47,339 bases of DNA from NCBI GenBank assembly GCA_016784195.1, contig JADHVE010000001.1, forward strand, positions 1-47,339, given 5' to 3'. The stretch is from Candidatus Woesearchaeota archaeon. Lineage in GTDB: Archaea > Nanobdellota > Nanobdellia > Woesearchaeales > GW2011-AR4. The notes beneath the pieces were generated by a model. That model was not told the DNA's origin. It searched no databases and saw nothing but the letters and a program-made list of their open reading frames with translations. Shown here piece by piece: positions 1 through 8,729 of the stretch (its first letter is position 1; the number at the start of each line of letters is the position of its first letter). The translations under genes and the position numbers were made by a program.

Positions 1-471
1 GGTGTTTTTTTTAACCTCTTCTTCAGTTTCTTTTACTTCCTCTTTTTTCTCAACGACAAATGGCAAATCCCCGTTTAAAATATTAAGTAACATGCCGTGT
101 CTGTACCTATCAAACAACTCAATCAGGGAATCAAAAAACTGTTTCTCTTCCTTCAAAAAAGTAGCATTATCAATAATAGTAGCCTTGGTTCTGCTCTTAT
201 CCAAAGCCAAACCCACAATCTTTTTTTCCCTTTTGCCATACAAATCAATCATCAGTTTCTCAATATTATCTAGCTCCCTCTCAATATTTTTTTTATCTTC
301 AAAAGACTCCAAAGAACTGCCCTTTAAAGTTTGTTTCTTTTCTTTTAGAAATTCAACTAGCTTATCAAAAAATTTTACATCCAGCTTCTGCAAATCCGCT
401 CTTTCTCTTTCTCTTTTCAGTAAATCGAACAATGTTTCATAAGATATAGTTATTTCTTCTTTTTCATCCAC
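1..471 (-). CDS. gins15: GINS complex subunit, Gins15/51-type (3' end outside window)
   Basis: This is a subunit of the GINS complex, which with MCM and a Cdc45/RecJ-like protein forms the replicative helicase. It is read on the minus strand from a GTG at 471 and runs off the left edge, giving 157 codons. The visible part is the helical A domain: an early ISYETLFDLLKRER segment, a FFDKLVEFLKEKK helix, and REKKIVGLALDKSRT at residues 81-95, which is characteristic of archaeal GINS. The A domain comes first, as in Gins15/51 rather than Gins23. Residues 140-157 are a charged linker, so the small B domain would lie outside. A run of eight G at 476-483 sits just before the GTG and is the only candidate SD site. 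An ATG at 485 is out of frame. The gene is divergent from the radical SAM gene and may share its TATA region. Confidence 0.8.
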   Translation of the reverse strand, partial: MDEKEEITISYETLFDLLKRERERADLQKLDVKFFDKLVEFLKEKKQTLKGSSLESFEDKKNIERELDNIEKLMIDLYGKREKKIVGLALDKSRTKATIIDNATFLKEEKQFFDSLIELFDRYRHGMLLNILNGDLPFVVEKKEEVKETEEEVKKNT

Positions 472-516
472 TTTGCCCCCCCCATTAATATAATAAAGTA
501 AGTAAAACAACTATAT

Positions 517-525
517 TTATATAAA
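517..525 (+). promoter_or_regulatory. TATA box for the radical SAM gene, possibly shared with GINS
   Basis: TTATATAAA is centred 25 nt before the ATG at 546, so the transcript is probably leaderless. The A/T tract 511-527 is nearly symmetrical and could also serve the divergent GINS gene. Confidence 0.5.
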
Positions 526-545
526 TTGCTCTTTTACTCTGCAGT

Positions 546-1757
546 ATGGCGGAATTAAAATTCAAAGACTTGTCATTTGAAAATTTTAATGATAAAATTC
601 AAGTAAATTTTTTGAAAATATTCTATTTCTATTTAGATAAGCCTTCATTAAATAAAATATCAAAATTTAATATCAACAAAAATAAAATAATTTTTGAAAA
701 CATTTCAGAGCAGAAAGTACAAAGAAAATTTAATCTTTTACTCCAGCAAGGCTTTAAAAATCTTAAAAATAAAATAACAGGAAGACCGGCAGTCTATATT
801 CATAAAAATTCAGGCATACCTCTTATAGGCTCATTCTATTTTGGCATTGTTGACCGTGGAACAAACATCCTGGAAGTAAGACCGATAACCGGCTGCAACC
901 TCAACTGTATTTATTGTTCTGTTGATGAAGGCACACCCTCAAAAAGAAAAATAGATTTTGTCATTGAGAAAGATTATCTTATTGAAGAGTTAAAACAACT
1001 AATTAATTTTAAAAATGTAAACAACATTGAAGTTCATATCAACGCCCAGGGAGAGCCTTTATTATATGCAGATATAACTGATTTAATCAGAGATATAAAA
1101 CAAATAAAAGATGTAAAAACAATCTCTCTGGATACCAATAGCACTTTACTAACAAAAGAGCTAGTAGATAAATTAGCAGAATCAGGTCTCACAAGAATCA
1201 ATCTTTCTCTAAATGCCTTAAACCCTCAAATAGCCCAAAAAATAGCAAATAAGCCCTATAATCTAAAGAAAGTCTTGGAAATAGCAGAGTATATACCTAA
1301 AAAATTAGACCTGATAATCGCCCCTGTTTGGGTTCCTGGCTATAATGGTAAAGAGATTCCCAAACTGATAGAATTTGCCAAAAAAATAAAAGCAGGAAAA
1401 AACTGCCCACCTATAGGCATTCAAAGCTACTTAAACTATCGATTTGGAAGAAATCCTGTAAAACCAATGCCTTTAGAAGCTTTTTTCAAAAAACTAAAAG
1501 AATTTGAGAAAGAACACAACATAAGCTTAACAGTTAAAGAAAATTTTGAAATAATCAAAACAAAAGAGCTGCCAAAGCCCTTTAAAAGAAAAGAAATAAT
1601 AAAAGCAGAGATAATAATTCCGGGGCGTTTAAACAATGAAAAACTTGCTATAGCCAAAAACAGGATAATCTCTATCCCAAACTGCTATAAAGATGGTACG
1701 GTAAGGATAAAAATAACAAGAGCAAAACACAACATCTTCTTTGGAGAATTGGTTTAG
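546..1757 (+). CDS. Radical SAM protein with C-terminal TRAM domain
   Basis: This is a radical S-adenosylmethionine enzyme of unknown substrate. The [4Fe-4S] motif is C117-x3-C121-x2-C124 in GCNLNCIYCSVDEG, within the usual radical SAM barrel. The glycine-rich SAM-binding region is INAQGEPLL at about residues 166-174. Residues from about 345 to the end look like a TRAM domain, a small RNA-binding beta barrel also found in tRNA-modifying enzymes. A residue run before the barrel (1-110) is not recognised. The combination is known from archaeal genomes, usually without an assigned function; a role on RNA is plausible but inferred. The start is well placed behind a TATA box. The coding sequence is intact and of normal composition. 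Confidence 0.8.
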   Translation: MAELKFKDLSFENFNDKIQVNFLKIFYFYLDKPSLNKISKFNINKNKIIFENISEQKVQRKFNLLLQQGFKNLKNKITGRPAVYIHKNSGIPLIGSFYFGIVDRGTNILEVRPITGCNLNCIYCSVDEGTPSKRKIDFVIEKDYLIEELKQLINFKNVNNIEVHINAQGEPLLYADITDLIRDIKQIKDVKTISLDTNSTLLTKELVDKLAESGLTRINLSLNALNPQIAQKIANKPYNLKKVLEIAEYIPKKLDLIIAPVWVPGYNGKEIPKLIEFAKKIKAGKNCPPIGIQSYLNYRFGRNPVKPMPLEAFFKKLKEFEKEHNISLTVKENFEIIKTKELPKPFKRKEIIKAEIIIPGRLNNEKLAIAKNRIISIPNCYKDGTVRIKITRAKHNIFFGELV

Positions 1758-1789
1758 TTTAACTATTTCTAACTCTTAAGTTTTAATTT

Positions 1790-1820
1790 GAAAGAAAAAG
1801 AAAAAAAAAGAAAAAAATTT
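1790..1820 (-). terminator. Poly-T terminator of the S-layer gene
   Basis: On the minus strand, just after the S-layer stop codon, there is a run of about 30 nt that is nearly all T, broken by single C. Such T tracts without a hairpin are typical archaeal terminators, and a highly expressed gene would need one. Confidence 0.6.
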
Positions 1821-1827
1821 ATTTTAT

Positions 1828-4425
1828 TTAGGCAGTTTCTTCCTGAAGATCTTCAACATCTTCCTGAAGATCTTCAATCTGTTCTTGAACAGTTTCAGTT
1901 TCAGTTACTTCTGTTACAGAACTTGTAGCAGTTGTAACTTGCATCTTAGTTCCTTTCAAGGTATAATCTCCACTATTTGAGATAACCTTTGCAGCTGCTC
2001 TTGTGTCTGCTGCAGAATATCCTGCAACTAACATGGCAACATTCCCATCATTCTCGAACAGTTGGATTAAGCCTTTTCCTGCTTCGAATCCTTCTGCACA
2101 ATCTGCTGGGTTGCCCATTATTTCAGCTGTTGCTGAGTTAGCACAAGGGCCTCCAACTAAGATAGCGTTGACAGCTTTTATGTCATTCACTTCAGATGCC
2201 AGCTTTGTAGCTCCTACTTCAATCCTGTTAACAACTACGGCTGTTCCTGCTGTTGCTGTTGTTGTGGTCAGACTTGCTCCTTCTCCAGTTACATATAATC
2301 TAGGTAGTCTCTGGTGTTGTGGGTATTCCACATAAACTTCCTGAGGGTCACTAGTTGGTGCACTTCTTTTTACAAACGCACCCATTGTGGTGTAAGTATA
2401 TGTGTTCTTGTCATCATCTTCTGGCGCTCGGTAACTAAAGATTTGATCTGCCATCTGAGTCAACCTTACTTCTCCACCTGAAGCAGAAATGTTGAACCAC
2501 AATGTGTTTGGCGCTTTATCATCATAGTCATCACTGTTTGGTGTGTCAATCTTAACCTGTACATCTGCCGCACTGTTTTCATTACCATTAACACCAGTAC
2601 CATTGGTAATATTTACCCATGCACCATATTTGGTATTTAAAGTCACCTGTTCGTTATCAAGAGTTCCACTTGCGTCTAAGTCAATCAATATGTCAAAGTC
2701 TTTCACTGCTGTTGAGGACGAGTTAAATACTCTAAATACCCCTCCTCCAAGCTTAATCTGTGCAATTTCTCCAACTCGTTCATCATCTGGACCTACCGCA
2801 ACAGATCCTGCGCTCGGAACGCTGATTGACCTTTCAATCCTATCTCCACTTCCTAAGTCATCAAATTTAATGACTGCGTTATCTGCTGTTATCTTGTCTG
2901 ATCCTCTATACCTCAGAGCATAGCTTTTTCTTTCGCCATTAGTGTCTGTTTCATCAGTCATGATAAAATAGTCATCCTTCGATATTGTTAGGTTTTCCTG
3001 AACCAGAAGGTCGTCATCATTATCACCAAACTTAATGACAGATCCACTTGGTGAATGCACAAGCGGGAATCTTGCCTTGTTTCCGCTTCCGTCAACAAAC
3101 TCTAATTCGTAATCATCAGAGCCTGATGCTTTAATCTGTATCTCTTCCACAAGTTCATCACTTAAACCCTGATATTCTATGTCCCAACTTTTTGTAAACA
3201 AAAGTTCGGGTTCATCCATCTCAGGATTTTCGCTTAACTTACTGCCTGCTGGTACATAGTAGTCATCATCTGCCGACATATTCACAACTATCTTGTCTAT
3301 CTTAAAAGTAGTGCTATCGTCAGTGCCTTCAACCCAAGCATTTGACCCATCAATTGTTTCGTCATCTACTTGTAATTCGTTGCTGCTTGCTACATCAGTT
3401 ATATCTGTATCCTTTATGAAGAGTTTTTGAGCTCCTATAAAGAATGTTGCGCTATGGATACCGCCTGCATAGTCCTGATATAATATTTCAGATACTCCTA
3501 CAGTTGTATCATCAGACAATTTATCTGTGTCTCCGTCTTGTAGCAGTCTTGTTGCTTCACCATTAATTGTGAACTTTGCCTGTGTTGAGCTCACATAATC
3601 AAGGGTTGTTTCATAATCACTACCATCAACAGTGTAGGTCTTTGTTTCTCCTTCAAGCATAGTGTCTTTTGCTGCTCCACCCATAAGGGTTAGTGTTATA
3701 TTGCCTGGTTTTTGACTATTTCTTCGTGCTTGTACTACTGCATATGTTTTTCCAAGCATTACAATTTCTACATCTTCTATGTCTGTTAGGTAATCTCCGG
3801 TTGCAGTTGCAGAACCTGCGCTATCATCCACATCACTTTCCAATGAAGATGTAAATTCCAGTTCATATCTTGCAATCTGTTTTCCATTTTCGAAATACAA
3901 GAAGTCTCCTGTTACATCATTCCTGTCTTCAAGATACTGCACATAACCAGTTGTGTCATCTTCAAAATACAGCCTTTGTTCATATGGCGCATCTCCCTTG
4001 CTGTTTGATGCTGTTCCACTAGCCAACAGAACTGCCAACTCTGCCTCATCAATGTAAGATGATGAAGTTATAGTTGCTATTGATTCTCTGTTTGCAGTTT
4101 CTCCTGTTTCCAGATTTTCAGACAGTTCCATAACATTTGTAGATCCTTTTCGAACCTGCCATGCTTCTCCTTCAACATTAACATCTGATGTTGTTGCTCC
4201 TGCGGCTGTTGTTGCAGAAAATTGCAGACTAACAGCAATATCGCTAACACCAATAACATCTTTTGCGTCAGCTTTATCTCCAATTACCATCACACCGTTA
4301 AATTTACCGTCTTTAACAAATGGTGACGGGTAATTGCTCAAGTCAGCTACTGCCATAGCACCGCCGATCATGGTTAGACCAGTCCCTAATGCCATAACTT
4401 TTTTCATTATTTTACCGAATCTCAT
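1828..4425 (-). CDS. S-layer protein
   Basis: This is the probable main surface-layer protein, 865 aa, exported and assembled outside the membrane. It has an N-terminal signal peptide (charged start MRFGKIMKKV, hydrophobic core to about residue 26) followed by DLSNYPSPFVKDGKFNG, the typical start of methanogen-type S-layer proteins. The body is rich in Asp, Glu, Ser and Thr, as expected for a surface protein. Near the end, AILVGGPCANSATAEI and NVAMLVAGYSAADTRAAAKVI match the conserved C-terminal S-layer segment. The last 20 residues are acidic and heptad-like with a repeated EDLQED unit, also visible as a DNA repeat at about 1840-1878. No C-terminal membrane helix is seen. The SD site GGAGGTG lies 10 nt before the ATG. 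It is a single-gene unit with its own promoter and terminator. Confidence 0.87.
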   Translation of the reverse strand: MRFGKIMKKVMALGTGLTMIGGAMAVADLSNYPSPFVKDGKFNGVMVIGDKADAKDVIGVSDIAVSLQFSATTAAGATTSDVNVEGEAWQVRKGSTNVMELSENLETGETANRESIATITSSSYIDEAELAVLLASGTASNSKGDAPYEQRLYFEDDTTGYVQYLEDRNDVTGDFLYFENGKQIARYELEFTSSLESDVDDSAGSATATGDYLTDIEDVEIVMLGKTYAVVQARRNSQKPGNITLTLMGGAAKDTMLEGETKTYTVDGSDYETTLDYVSSTQAKFTINGEATRLLQDGDTDKLSDDTTVGVSEILYQDYAGGIHSATFFIGAQKLFIKDTDITDVASSNELQVDDETIDGSNAWVEGTDDSTTFKIDKIVVNMSADDDYYVPAGSKLSENPEMDEPELLFTKSWDIEYQGLSDELVEEIQIKASGSDDYELEFVDGSGNKARFPLVHSPSGSVIKFGDNDDDLLVQENLTISKDDYFIMTDETDTNGERKSYALRYRGSDKITADNAVIKFDDLGSGDRIERSISVPSAGSVAVGPDDERVGEIAQIKLGGGVFRVFNSSSTAVKDFDILIDLDASGTLDNEQVTLNTKYGAWVNITNGTGVNGNENSAADVQVKIDTPNSDDYDDKAPNTLWFNISASGGEVRLTQMADQIFSYRAPEDDDKNTYTYTTMGAFVKRSAPTSDPQEVYVEYPQHQRLPRLYVTGEGASLTTTTATAGTAVVVNRIEVGATKLASEVNDIKAVNAILVGGPCANSATAEIMGNPADCAEGFEAGKGLIQLFENDGNVAMLVAGYSAADTRAAAKVISNSGDYTLKGTKMQVTTATSSVTEVTETETVQEQIEDLQEDVEDLQEETA

Positions 4426-4445
4426 CTTATATAAACACCTCCGTG

Positions 4446-4483
4446 TTTTTTTGGCTATCTCTTTTTCTTTTTTTTGGCTATCT
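4446..4483 (-). repeat. Tandem 15-nt repeat in the S-layer mRNA leader
   Basis: On the minus strand AGATAGCCAAAAAAA occurs twice (4469-4483 and 4446-4460), just upstream of the SD site, inside the predicted 5' leader. Its role is not known; a leader stability or translation element is possible. Confidence 0.55.
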
Positions 4484-4544
4484 TTATATTAGAAACTTTC
4501 CTCTATAGTAAAGTCTCTATCAGCAACTATAGGGTAAGCCATCA

Positions 4545-4559
4545 TATTTAAAGCTTTTG
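4545..4559 (-). promoter_or_regulatory. BRE/TATA promoter of the S-layer gene
   Basis: On the minus strand CCAAAAG followed by TTTAAATA resembles an archaeal BRE plus TATA box. Transcription would begin near 4523, giving a leader of about 100 nt. Other AT-rich TATA-like tracts (4576-4600) could be further promoters. The rest of 4560-4933 shows no credible gene; a 75-codon open frame at 4663-4890 has no support. Confidence 0.45.
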
Positions 4560-4933
4560 GTATCTTAACATACCTCAATATATATATTAGATTATATACC
4601 TTTCTAACCATCATTAAAGCCAAATTTACTATAATTATCAGTTATACCTATATATATATAGTTTGTTATTAAATATTTTGATCAAACAAAACACAGAAAT
4701 AAAACATATCTCCCCTATATATCCTTTTGTTTCAGTAATCATTCATCATTTTTTATATATTCCCTATTGGCCTGTTTTTAATGGTAACTTAATATTGGAT
4801 TTTTTTAATTTTAATGTTTTGAAAGTGATGTATTCTAAACTGTCAGAAATTTTCCACCAGACTATAACTGGCAATTCTTTAGTTTTATAGAAATCATACT
4901 CATTACATCCTGTTTCATTCGTAGCTTTTTATC

Positions 4934-5782
4934 TTATTCCAATATACGATAAAAAGCATCAAATATAGGAGTATCAGTAGTTATCTGGAAGAACTTAATG
5001 CCTAGCTTATTGCATGTTTCCTGAACTTTAGCAGTATGATCATCCAGCATATTCTGGTATACAGTTCTTAATCTTGGGCTTATAAAAGTCCTCACTTTTT
5101 CTTTTGTTTCGCTGTCTTCCAGCTTAAAGTCTCCCTGCATCTTTAAGTCCTTTTCAACCCTATCCAAGACCTGGATTACTTTTATTTCATGATCCCCCAG
5201 CAGATACATCGCTTCCCTCACTTCATTTATATCAATAAGAAAATCTGAAATAAACACCAGCAAAGCCCTGCCTCCAACTAACTTTTTGTACTGCCTTATT
5301 GATTCCTGTATGTTTGAATGTCCTTCTGTCTTTAAATCATTGAGGTGCTGCACCATGTTAGCCAGCTGAGACATTCCCCTCTTAGGTGGGGAAACATCCA
5401 GTTTTTCAGAAAAAGTAGAAAACTGAAACCTTTCATTTTCCTTCATAGCAAGGTAAGCAAAGCCAACACCAATCATAGAGGCATAATCAAACTTGCTCAT
5501 GGGCCTGCCAAAACCCATAGATGCACTCGAGTCAATAATGATATGTACAGTTAAATTCCTTTCCTCTTCATAATTCTTAACATACAAATTATCTGTTCTG
5601 GCATAAATCTTCCAGTCTATCTGCCTGGTATCATCTCCAGGAACATACATCCTGTAGTCCTTAAATATCAACCCTCGTCCAGCAGCAATAGACCTTCTCG
5701 GGCCCGCATAAGTCGAAGTAACCCTTTTAGATACAACTAAATGAAACCTGTTTAATTGATCCAAAAAATTCGTATCAATCAT
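4934..5782 (-). CDS. DUF58 / von Willebrand factor A-like protein
   Basis: This 282-aa DUF58 protein has the family signature DDTRQIDWKIYARTDNLYVK at residues 50-69, followed by YEEERNL and a VWA-type metal site DSSAS (D84, S86, S88). DUF58 proteins are normally encoded beside MoxR AAA+ ATPases and act with them in chaperone-like or envelope-related systems; the exact role here is not known. There is no signal peptide or membrane helix, so it is probably cytoplasmic. It is the last gene of the minus-strand cluster 4934-13382, 201 bp after moxR. The start is an ATG without an SD site. A copy of the intergenic element described at 5830-5967 lies 48 nt upstream. Confidence 0.87.
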   Translation of the reverse strand: MIDTNFLDQLNRFHLVVSKRVTSTYAGPRRSIAAGRGLIFKDYRMYVPGDDTRQIDWKIYARTDNLYVKNYEEERNLTVHIIIDSSASMGFGRPMSKFDYASMIGVGFAYLAMKENERFQFSTFSEKLDVSPPKRGMSQLANMVQHLNDLKTEGHSNIQESIRQYKKLVGGRALLVFISDFLIDINEVREAMYLLGDHEIKVIQVLDRVEKDLKMQGDFKLEDSETKEKVRTFISPRLRTVYQNMLDDHTAKVQETCNKLGIKFFQITTDTPIFDAFYRILE

Positions 5783-5829
5783 TTTAATTCTTTATTTTTT
5801 TCATTAATCTTAAGCCGGAGGATTATAAT

Positions 5830-5967
5830 GTACACTCGCAATTATTTGAGTCTTTTTCGTTTCTGTTTTTTGATTATTTTTTTAATGTTTAAATTTTTTA
5901 ATAACAATAAAAATCAACACAGCTGTATTCACAACTAACTGTGCTCCTGTTTGTGGACTATTGGTTC
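5830..5967 (-). repeat. Intergenic element copy A, upstream of the DUF58 gene
   Basis: This is one of five related copies. In the sense of the downstream gene it reads CACAAACAGGAGCACAGTTA, then GTTGTGAATACAGCTGTG, then a T-rich and an A-rich tract with ATAATCAAAAAACAG, ending AATAATTGCGAG. The CACAA/TTGTG words can pair as a nested hairpin. Confidence 0.65.
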
Positions 5968-5983
5968 TTTTTATTGGCCTTTT

Positions 5984-6919
5984 TTACTTAACTTTATCCA
6001 ATATATGCTTGACTGCATCATCAGTAGTCATCCCTTTTCTTTCTGCCTCAAAATTAAGAATTATTCTATGCCTTAAAATTGAATATGCCATCTCATTTAT
6101 GTCTTCATTGCTTACATGGTTCCTGCCCTTTACTAACGCCCTTCCTTTTGCTGCTAATATCAAGCCGATAGACGCCCTTGGAGATGCACCATAATGCACA
6201 ACATCCTTGTTTGTCCTTGTAGATAGGATTATTTTTATTGCTCTTTTCTTGATATCATTGGCAATAGGAACCTGCCTTGTCAGGCTCTGTAGGCTTAACA
6301 AATGGTTTTTGTTAAGGATAACTTTTAGCTTATTATGCGTGGCTTCAGCAGAATATCTGTTTGCAATCTCCATCTCTTCTTCAAATGTCGGATAGCCAAC
6401 CTTAATTTTTAACAAGAACCTGTCTGCCTGTGCTTCAGGCAGTGGATAAGTTCCTTCCTGCTCAATTGGGTTCTGCGTTGCTAAAACAAAGAACGGCAGA
6501 TCAAGCTTGAATGTATTTGTGCCGACTGTAACCTGCTTTTCCTGCATAGCTTCCAGTAAAGCTGACTGCGTCTTGGGTGTTGCCCTGTTGATCTCATCCG
6601 CTAAAACAATATTCGCAAACACAGGGCCAGGCTGAAACTTGAATTCCCTTTTGCCTGAATTCTCTTCAATAATATATGTTCCTGTTATATCAGAGGGCAT
6701 TAAGTCCGGAGTGCTTTGGATCCTGCTGAATTTCAAAGCCATAAGCTCTGATAAAGTCTTGACTGCCAGCGTTTTAGCCAATCCAGGATAACCTTCAAGC
6801 AGGGCATTTCCATCGCATAAGACAGAAACCATAATCTGCTCCATAACATTAGTCTGCCCGACAATAACCTTGCCTGCTTCTTTAAACAAAGCATCAAACA
6901 CGGGTTTGTAATTCTTCAT
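5984..6919 (-). CDS. moxR: MoxR family AAA+ ATPase
   Basis: This is a 311-aa MoxR-type AAA+ ATPase. Walker A is GYPGLAKT at residues 43-50, Walker B is VLADEINRA with D108-E109, and sensor 1 is LATQNP at about 146-151; the C-terminal lid domain is complete. MoxR ATPases work with VWA-domain proteins such as those encoded upstream and downstream, probably to remodel or insert metal into envelope or redox complexes; the client is unknown here. It has a strong SD site (GGAGGTG, 5 nt spacing). Its ATG overlaps by ATGA the stop of a 21-codon leader ORF that has its own SD site, suggesting coupled translation. Confidence 0.9.
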   Translation of the reverse strand: MKNYKPVFDALFKEAGKVIVGQTNVMEQIMVSVLCDGNALLEGYPGLAKTLAVKTLSELMALKFSRIQSTPDLMPSDITGTYIIEENSGKREFKFQPGPVFANIVLADEINRATPKTQSALLEAMQEKQVTVGTNTFKLDLPFFVLATQNPIEQEGTYPLPEAQADRFLLKIKVGYPTFEEEMEIANRYSAEATHNKLKVILNKNHLLSLQSLTRQVPIANDIKKRAIKIILSTRTNKDVVHYGASPRASIGLILAAKGRALVKGRNHVSNEDINEMAYSILRHRIILNFEAERKGMTTDDAVKHILDKVK

Positions 6920-6981
6920 AAAAACACCTCCTCGTTTTTATGCAGCTTAAAGATTTGCAACACCTCTTTTTTTTGTTTCAT
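6916..6981 (-). CDS. 21-aa leader ORF overlapping moxR
   Basis: This minus-strand open frame begins with ATG at 6981 and encodes MKQKKEVLQIFK followed by LHKNEEVFL. Its stop overlaps the moxR start as ATGA. It has an SD site (GAGGTGG with 6 nt between GGTG and ATG), the same arrangement as real genes in this window. The moxR SD site lies inside it, so ribosomes translating the leader would pass over that site. No known family fits. It could be a regulatory leader peptide or a tiny cluster member. Not proven to be expressed. Confidence 0.55.
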   Translation of the reverse strand: MKQKKEVLQIFKLHKNEEVFL

Positions 6982-7046
6982 ATTAACCACCTCTCGATTT
7001 ACCTTTTAATCATTTTTTAATCTTATTTAATATTTTTTATTTTGAT

Positions 7047-7133
7047 TTCACGAAAATCCCATTAAAATCTTTTTGATTTTCAGGAGATACAGGCAATCTT
7101 CGATTTCCTCGTATCTTCGATTTTCGCGTGTTT
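7047..7133 (-). repeat. Hairpin-pair module upstream of the moxR leader ORF
   Basis: This is related to the modules at 11291-11349 and 20075-20132, but with an insertion. It shares CACG, AAAATC/GATTTT pairs and TCCTGAAAAT with them. A long hairpin pairs 7083-7090 (GGAGATAC) with 7111-7118 (GTATCTTC). It lies 66 nt upstream of the leader ORF. The rest of 6982-7209 is AT-rich without a gene. Confidence 0.5.
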
Positions 7134-7209
7134 TATTAGTTAATTTTATTCAATGGAATTTTTATTATTGATTATTTTTTAATGGCTATTCACTTTTATT
7201 TAAATTATA

Positions 7210-7998
7210 TCATTCTTTGCCTGTTACTTTGTTGAAGTACGTCTTGATCAAGTCTTTCTCTTCTAAAGTGCTGCCCGATACTTCATCATAAATTTCTCCC
7301 CCTTCAACAAAAACATCCCCTGGAAATATCTCATCAAAATTATTCTCTTCGATTTTGCCGCTTTCCTTGACACTCACCTTGAAATTAGCCGGCTGTATCC
7401 TTATATTGATTTTTTCATTGCCTAGAACAGCAAGTTCTTTATCACCATAAATATCATCCGTTAAATTTACATCCTCAAAGTTTGCTGTAGTGCCTAGCCT
7501 CTTGAGGGGATTATTTTCCAAAAGCTCCGGAATCTGTTTTATAAGGTTATCCAAATCCAAAAAGCTCAAATGCAATGTTGAAACAAAAACAATTGTAAAT
7601 GCCAAAATAACACATATAAAAATCCTGTAAGATATCTTTTTTGGATTTAAAAAAGATGAAATTCCGACATTTTTTACATCATCCATCACTTCTTCCTTTA
7701 GCTCGTTAACCACTGAATTGTCTAAGTTTGCATTGTCTGCAGCAGTCCTTAGTTTTTCCTTTAGTATATCATACTTGCCCTCAATAATCTTCATCTTGTT
7801 TATGTTTGTTTTCTTGTACGTTGCCATAAAAAAATAAACCACTGCAGGCAGAATTGCAAAAATAGGATAAAGGTTAAACAAAGCCAAAAACAAGTATATG
7901 CTTAAAAAGATCAATATCGTATTTACTATAGTGTGGAATAAGATCAGCTCATTCAGTGTCTTATTAATCTCTTTTATTAATTTTTTAAATTCTCTCAT
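7210..7998 (-). CDS. Membrane protein of the MoxR/VWA cluster, unknown function
   Basis: This 262-aa protein is not recognised at family level. Two hydrophobic helices lie at about residues 21-41 and 43-60, then a charged cytoplasmic-looking segment with helical character (61-120), a third helix at about 125-142, and a C-terminal soluble domain of about 115 residues. That domain is rich in acidic residues and predicted beta strands (for example EKINIRIQPANFKVSVKES) and is probably extracellular. Its position between the coiled-coil gene and moxR argues for a role in the same envelope system. The start is ATG at 7998 without a clear SD site. The preceding 183 bp (7999-8182) are T-rich and contain no gene. 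Confidence 0.7.
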   Translation of the reverse strand: MREFKKLIKEINKTLNELILFHTIVNTILIFLSIYLFLALFNLYPIFAILPAVVYFFMATYKKTNINKMKIIEGKYDILKEKLRTAADNANLDNSVVNELKEEVMDDVKNVGISSFLNPKKISYRIFICVILAFTIVFVSTLHLSFLDLDNLIKQIPELLENNPLKRLGTTANFEDVNLTDDIYGDKELAVLGNEKINIRIQPANFKVSVKESGKIEENNFDEIFPGDVFVEGGEIYDEVSGSTLEEKDLIKTYFNKVTGKE

Positions 7999-8182
7999 TG
8001 TCAGTTTTTATTAATTTTATTTTTTATTCAACCTTTTTTAATTGATTTTTATTTTTTTATTTTTTTAAATAAGTTTTATCATGGGTAATTTTTAATTGAT
8101 ATCCTACTTTGTTGGAATTTTATTTTTATTGAATTTTTTTACTATTATTTTTTAATGGCTTATTGTAAATTACCTCTTACAT

Positions 8183-8680
8183 TCATCCAGAGCATGCCTC
8201 ATATTGTGCTTTATAAGAATCTCTTGAATCCTGTAGGTCATCAATCCTGGAATTTAAACTCGAAATTTTAGCATTCGCGGTTTTCAGCAAATCTTGGGTG
8301 GAACTCAACTCCGATTGTGCTGAACTCAACTGAACTTGTGCTTCTGCAAGTTTTGTTTTTGTTGAACCCAGTTCCGACTGTAGCGTGTTTTTGGCATCTT
8401 CCAGCTGGTCCCTTTCATCTCCCAAAAGCCTGTATTGGCTGTCTAACGCCTTGACGTCTTTCTCTGCCTTCACCCTTAACTGGTAAGTTTCATTAAGTTT
8501 TGTCTTTTCTTGGCCTAAATCAGAAGTTACTTTCTCCAGCTGGCTTAATTTATTGTGGTAGTCTGAAACAACATTCTTGAAATTAGTCTGATAATAAACC
8601 GTAAAGCCGGAAAATAAAAGCAAAGTTGCAATTATCACCAGCAGCAGTCCCAAATTCACATCCTTTTTCATAAAAGCCAT
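8183..8680 (-). CDS. Membrane-anchored coiled-coil protein
   Basis: This 165-aa protein starts with a single membrane helix (residues about 10-30, LGLLLVIIATLLLFSGF). A long heptad-repeat coiled coil follows to the end, with repeated QLSSAQSELSSTQ-like segments, and it closes with YEACSG. It would anchor in the membrane and project a rod outside. I chose ATG at 8680 because the SD site AGGTGATGG gives 6 nt between GGTG and that ATG. A GTG at 8689 lies inside the SD site and would add three residues. It is placed between the large VWA gene and the membrane gene of the cluster. The function is unknown; a spacer or scaffold role is inferred. Confidence 0.75.
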   Translation of the reverse strand: MAFMKKDVNLGLLLVIIATLLLFSGFTVYYQTNFKNVVSDYHNKLSQLEKVTSDLGQEKTKLNETYQLRVKAEKDVKALDSQYRLLGDERDQLEDAKNTLQSELGSTKTKLAEAQVQLSSAQSELSSTQDLLKTANAKISSLNSRIDDLQDSRDSYKAQYEACSG

Positions 8681-8729
8681 ATCCATCACCTAGTTATTCA
8701 TTTTTAATCAATTTTTTCTTAATTTTTTA

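Noticed and set aside
2..442. Plus-strand open frame rich in Ser, Phe and Leu
   Set aside because: It is the antisense of the GINS gene, whose minus-strand product has clear family motifs.
4663..4890. 75-codon plus-strand frame upstream of the S-layer gene
   Set aside because: No SD site, no recognisable motif, and a composition expected of AT-rich non-coding DNA.
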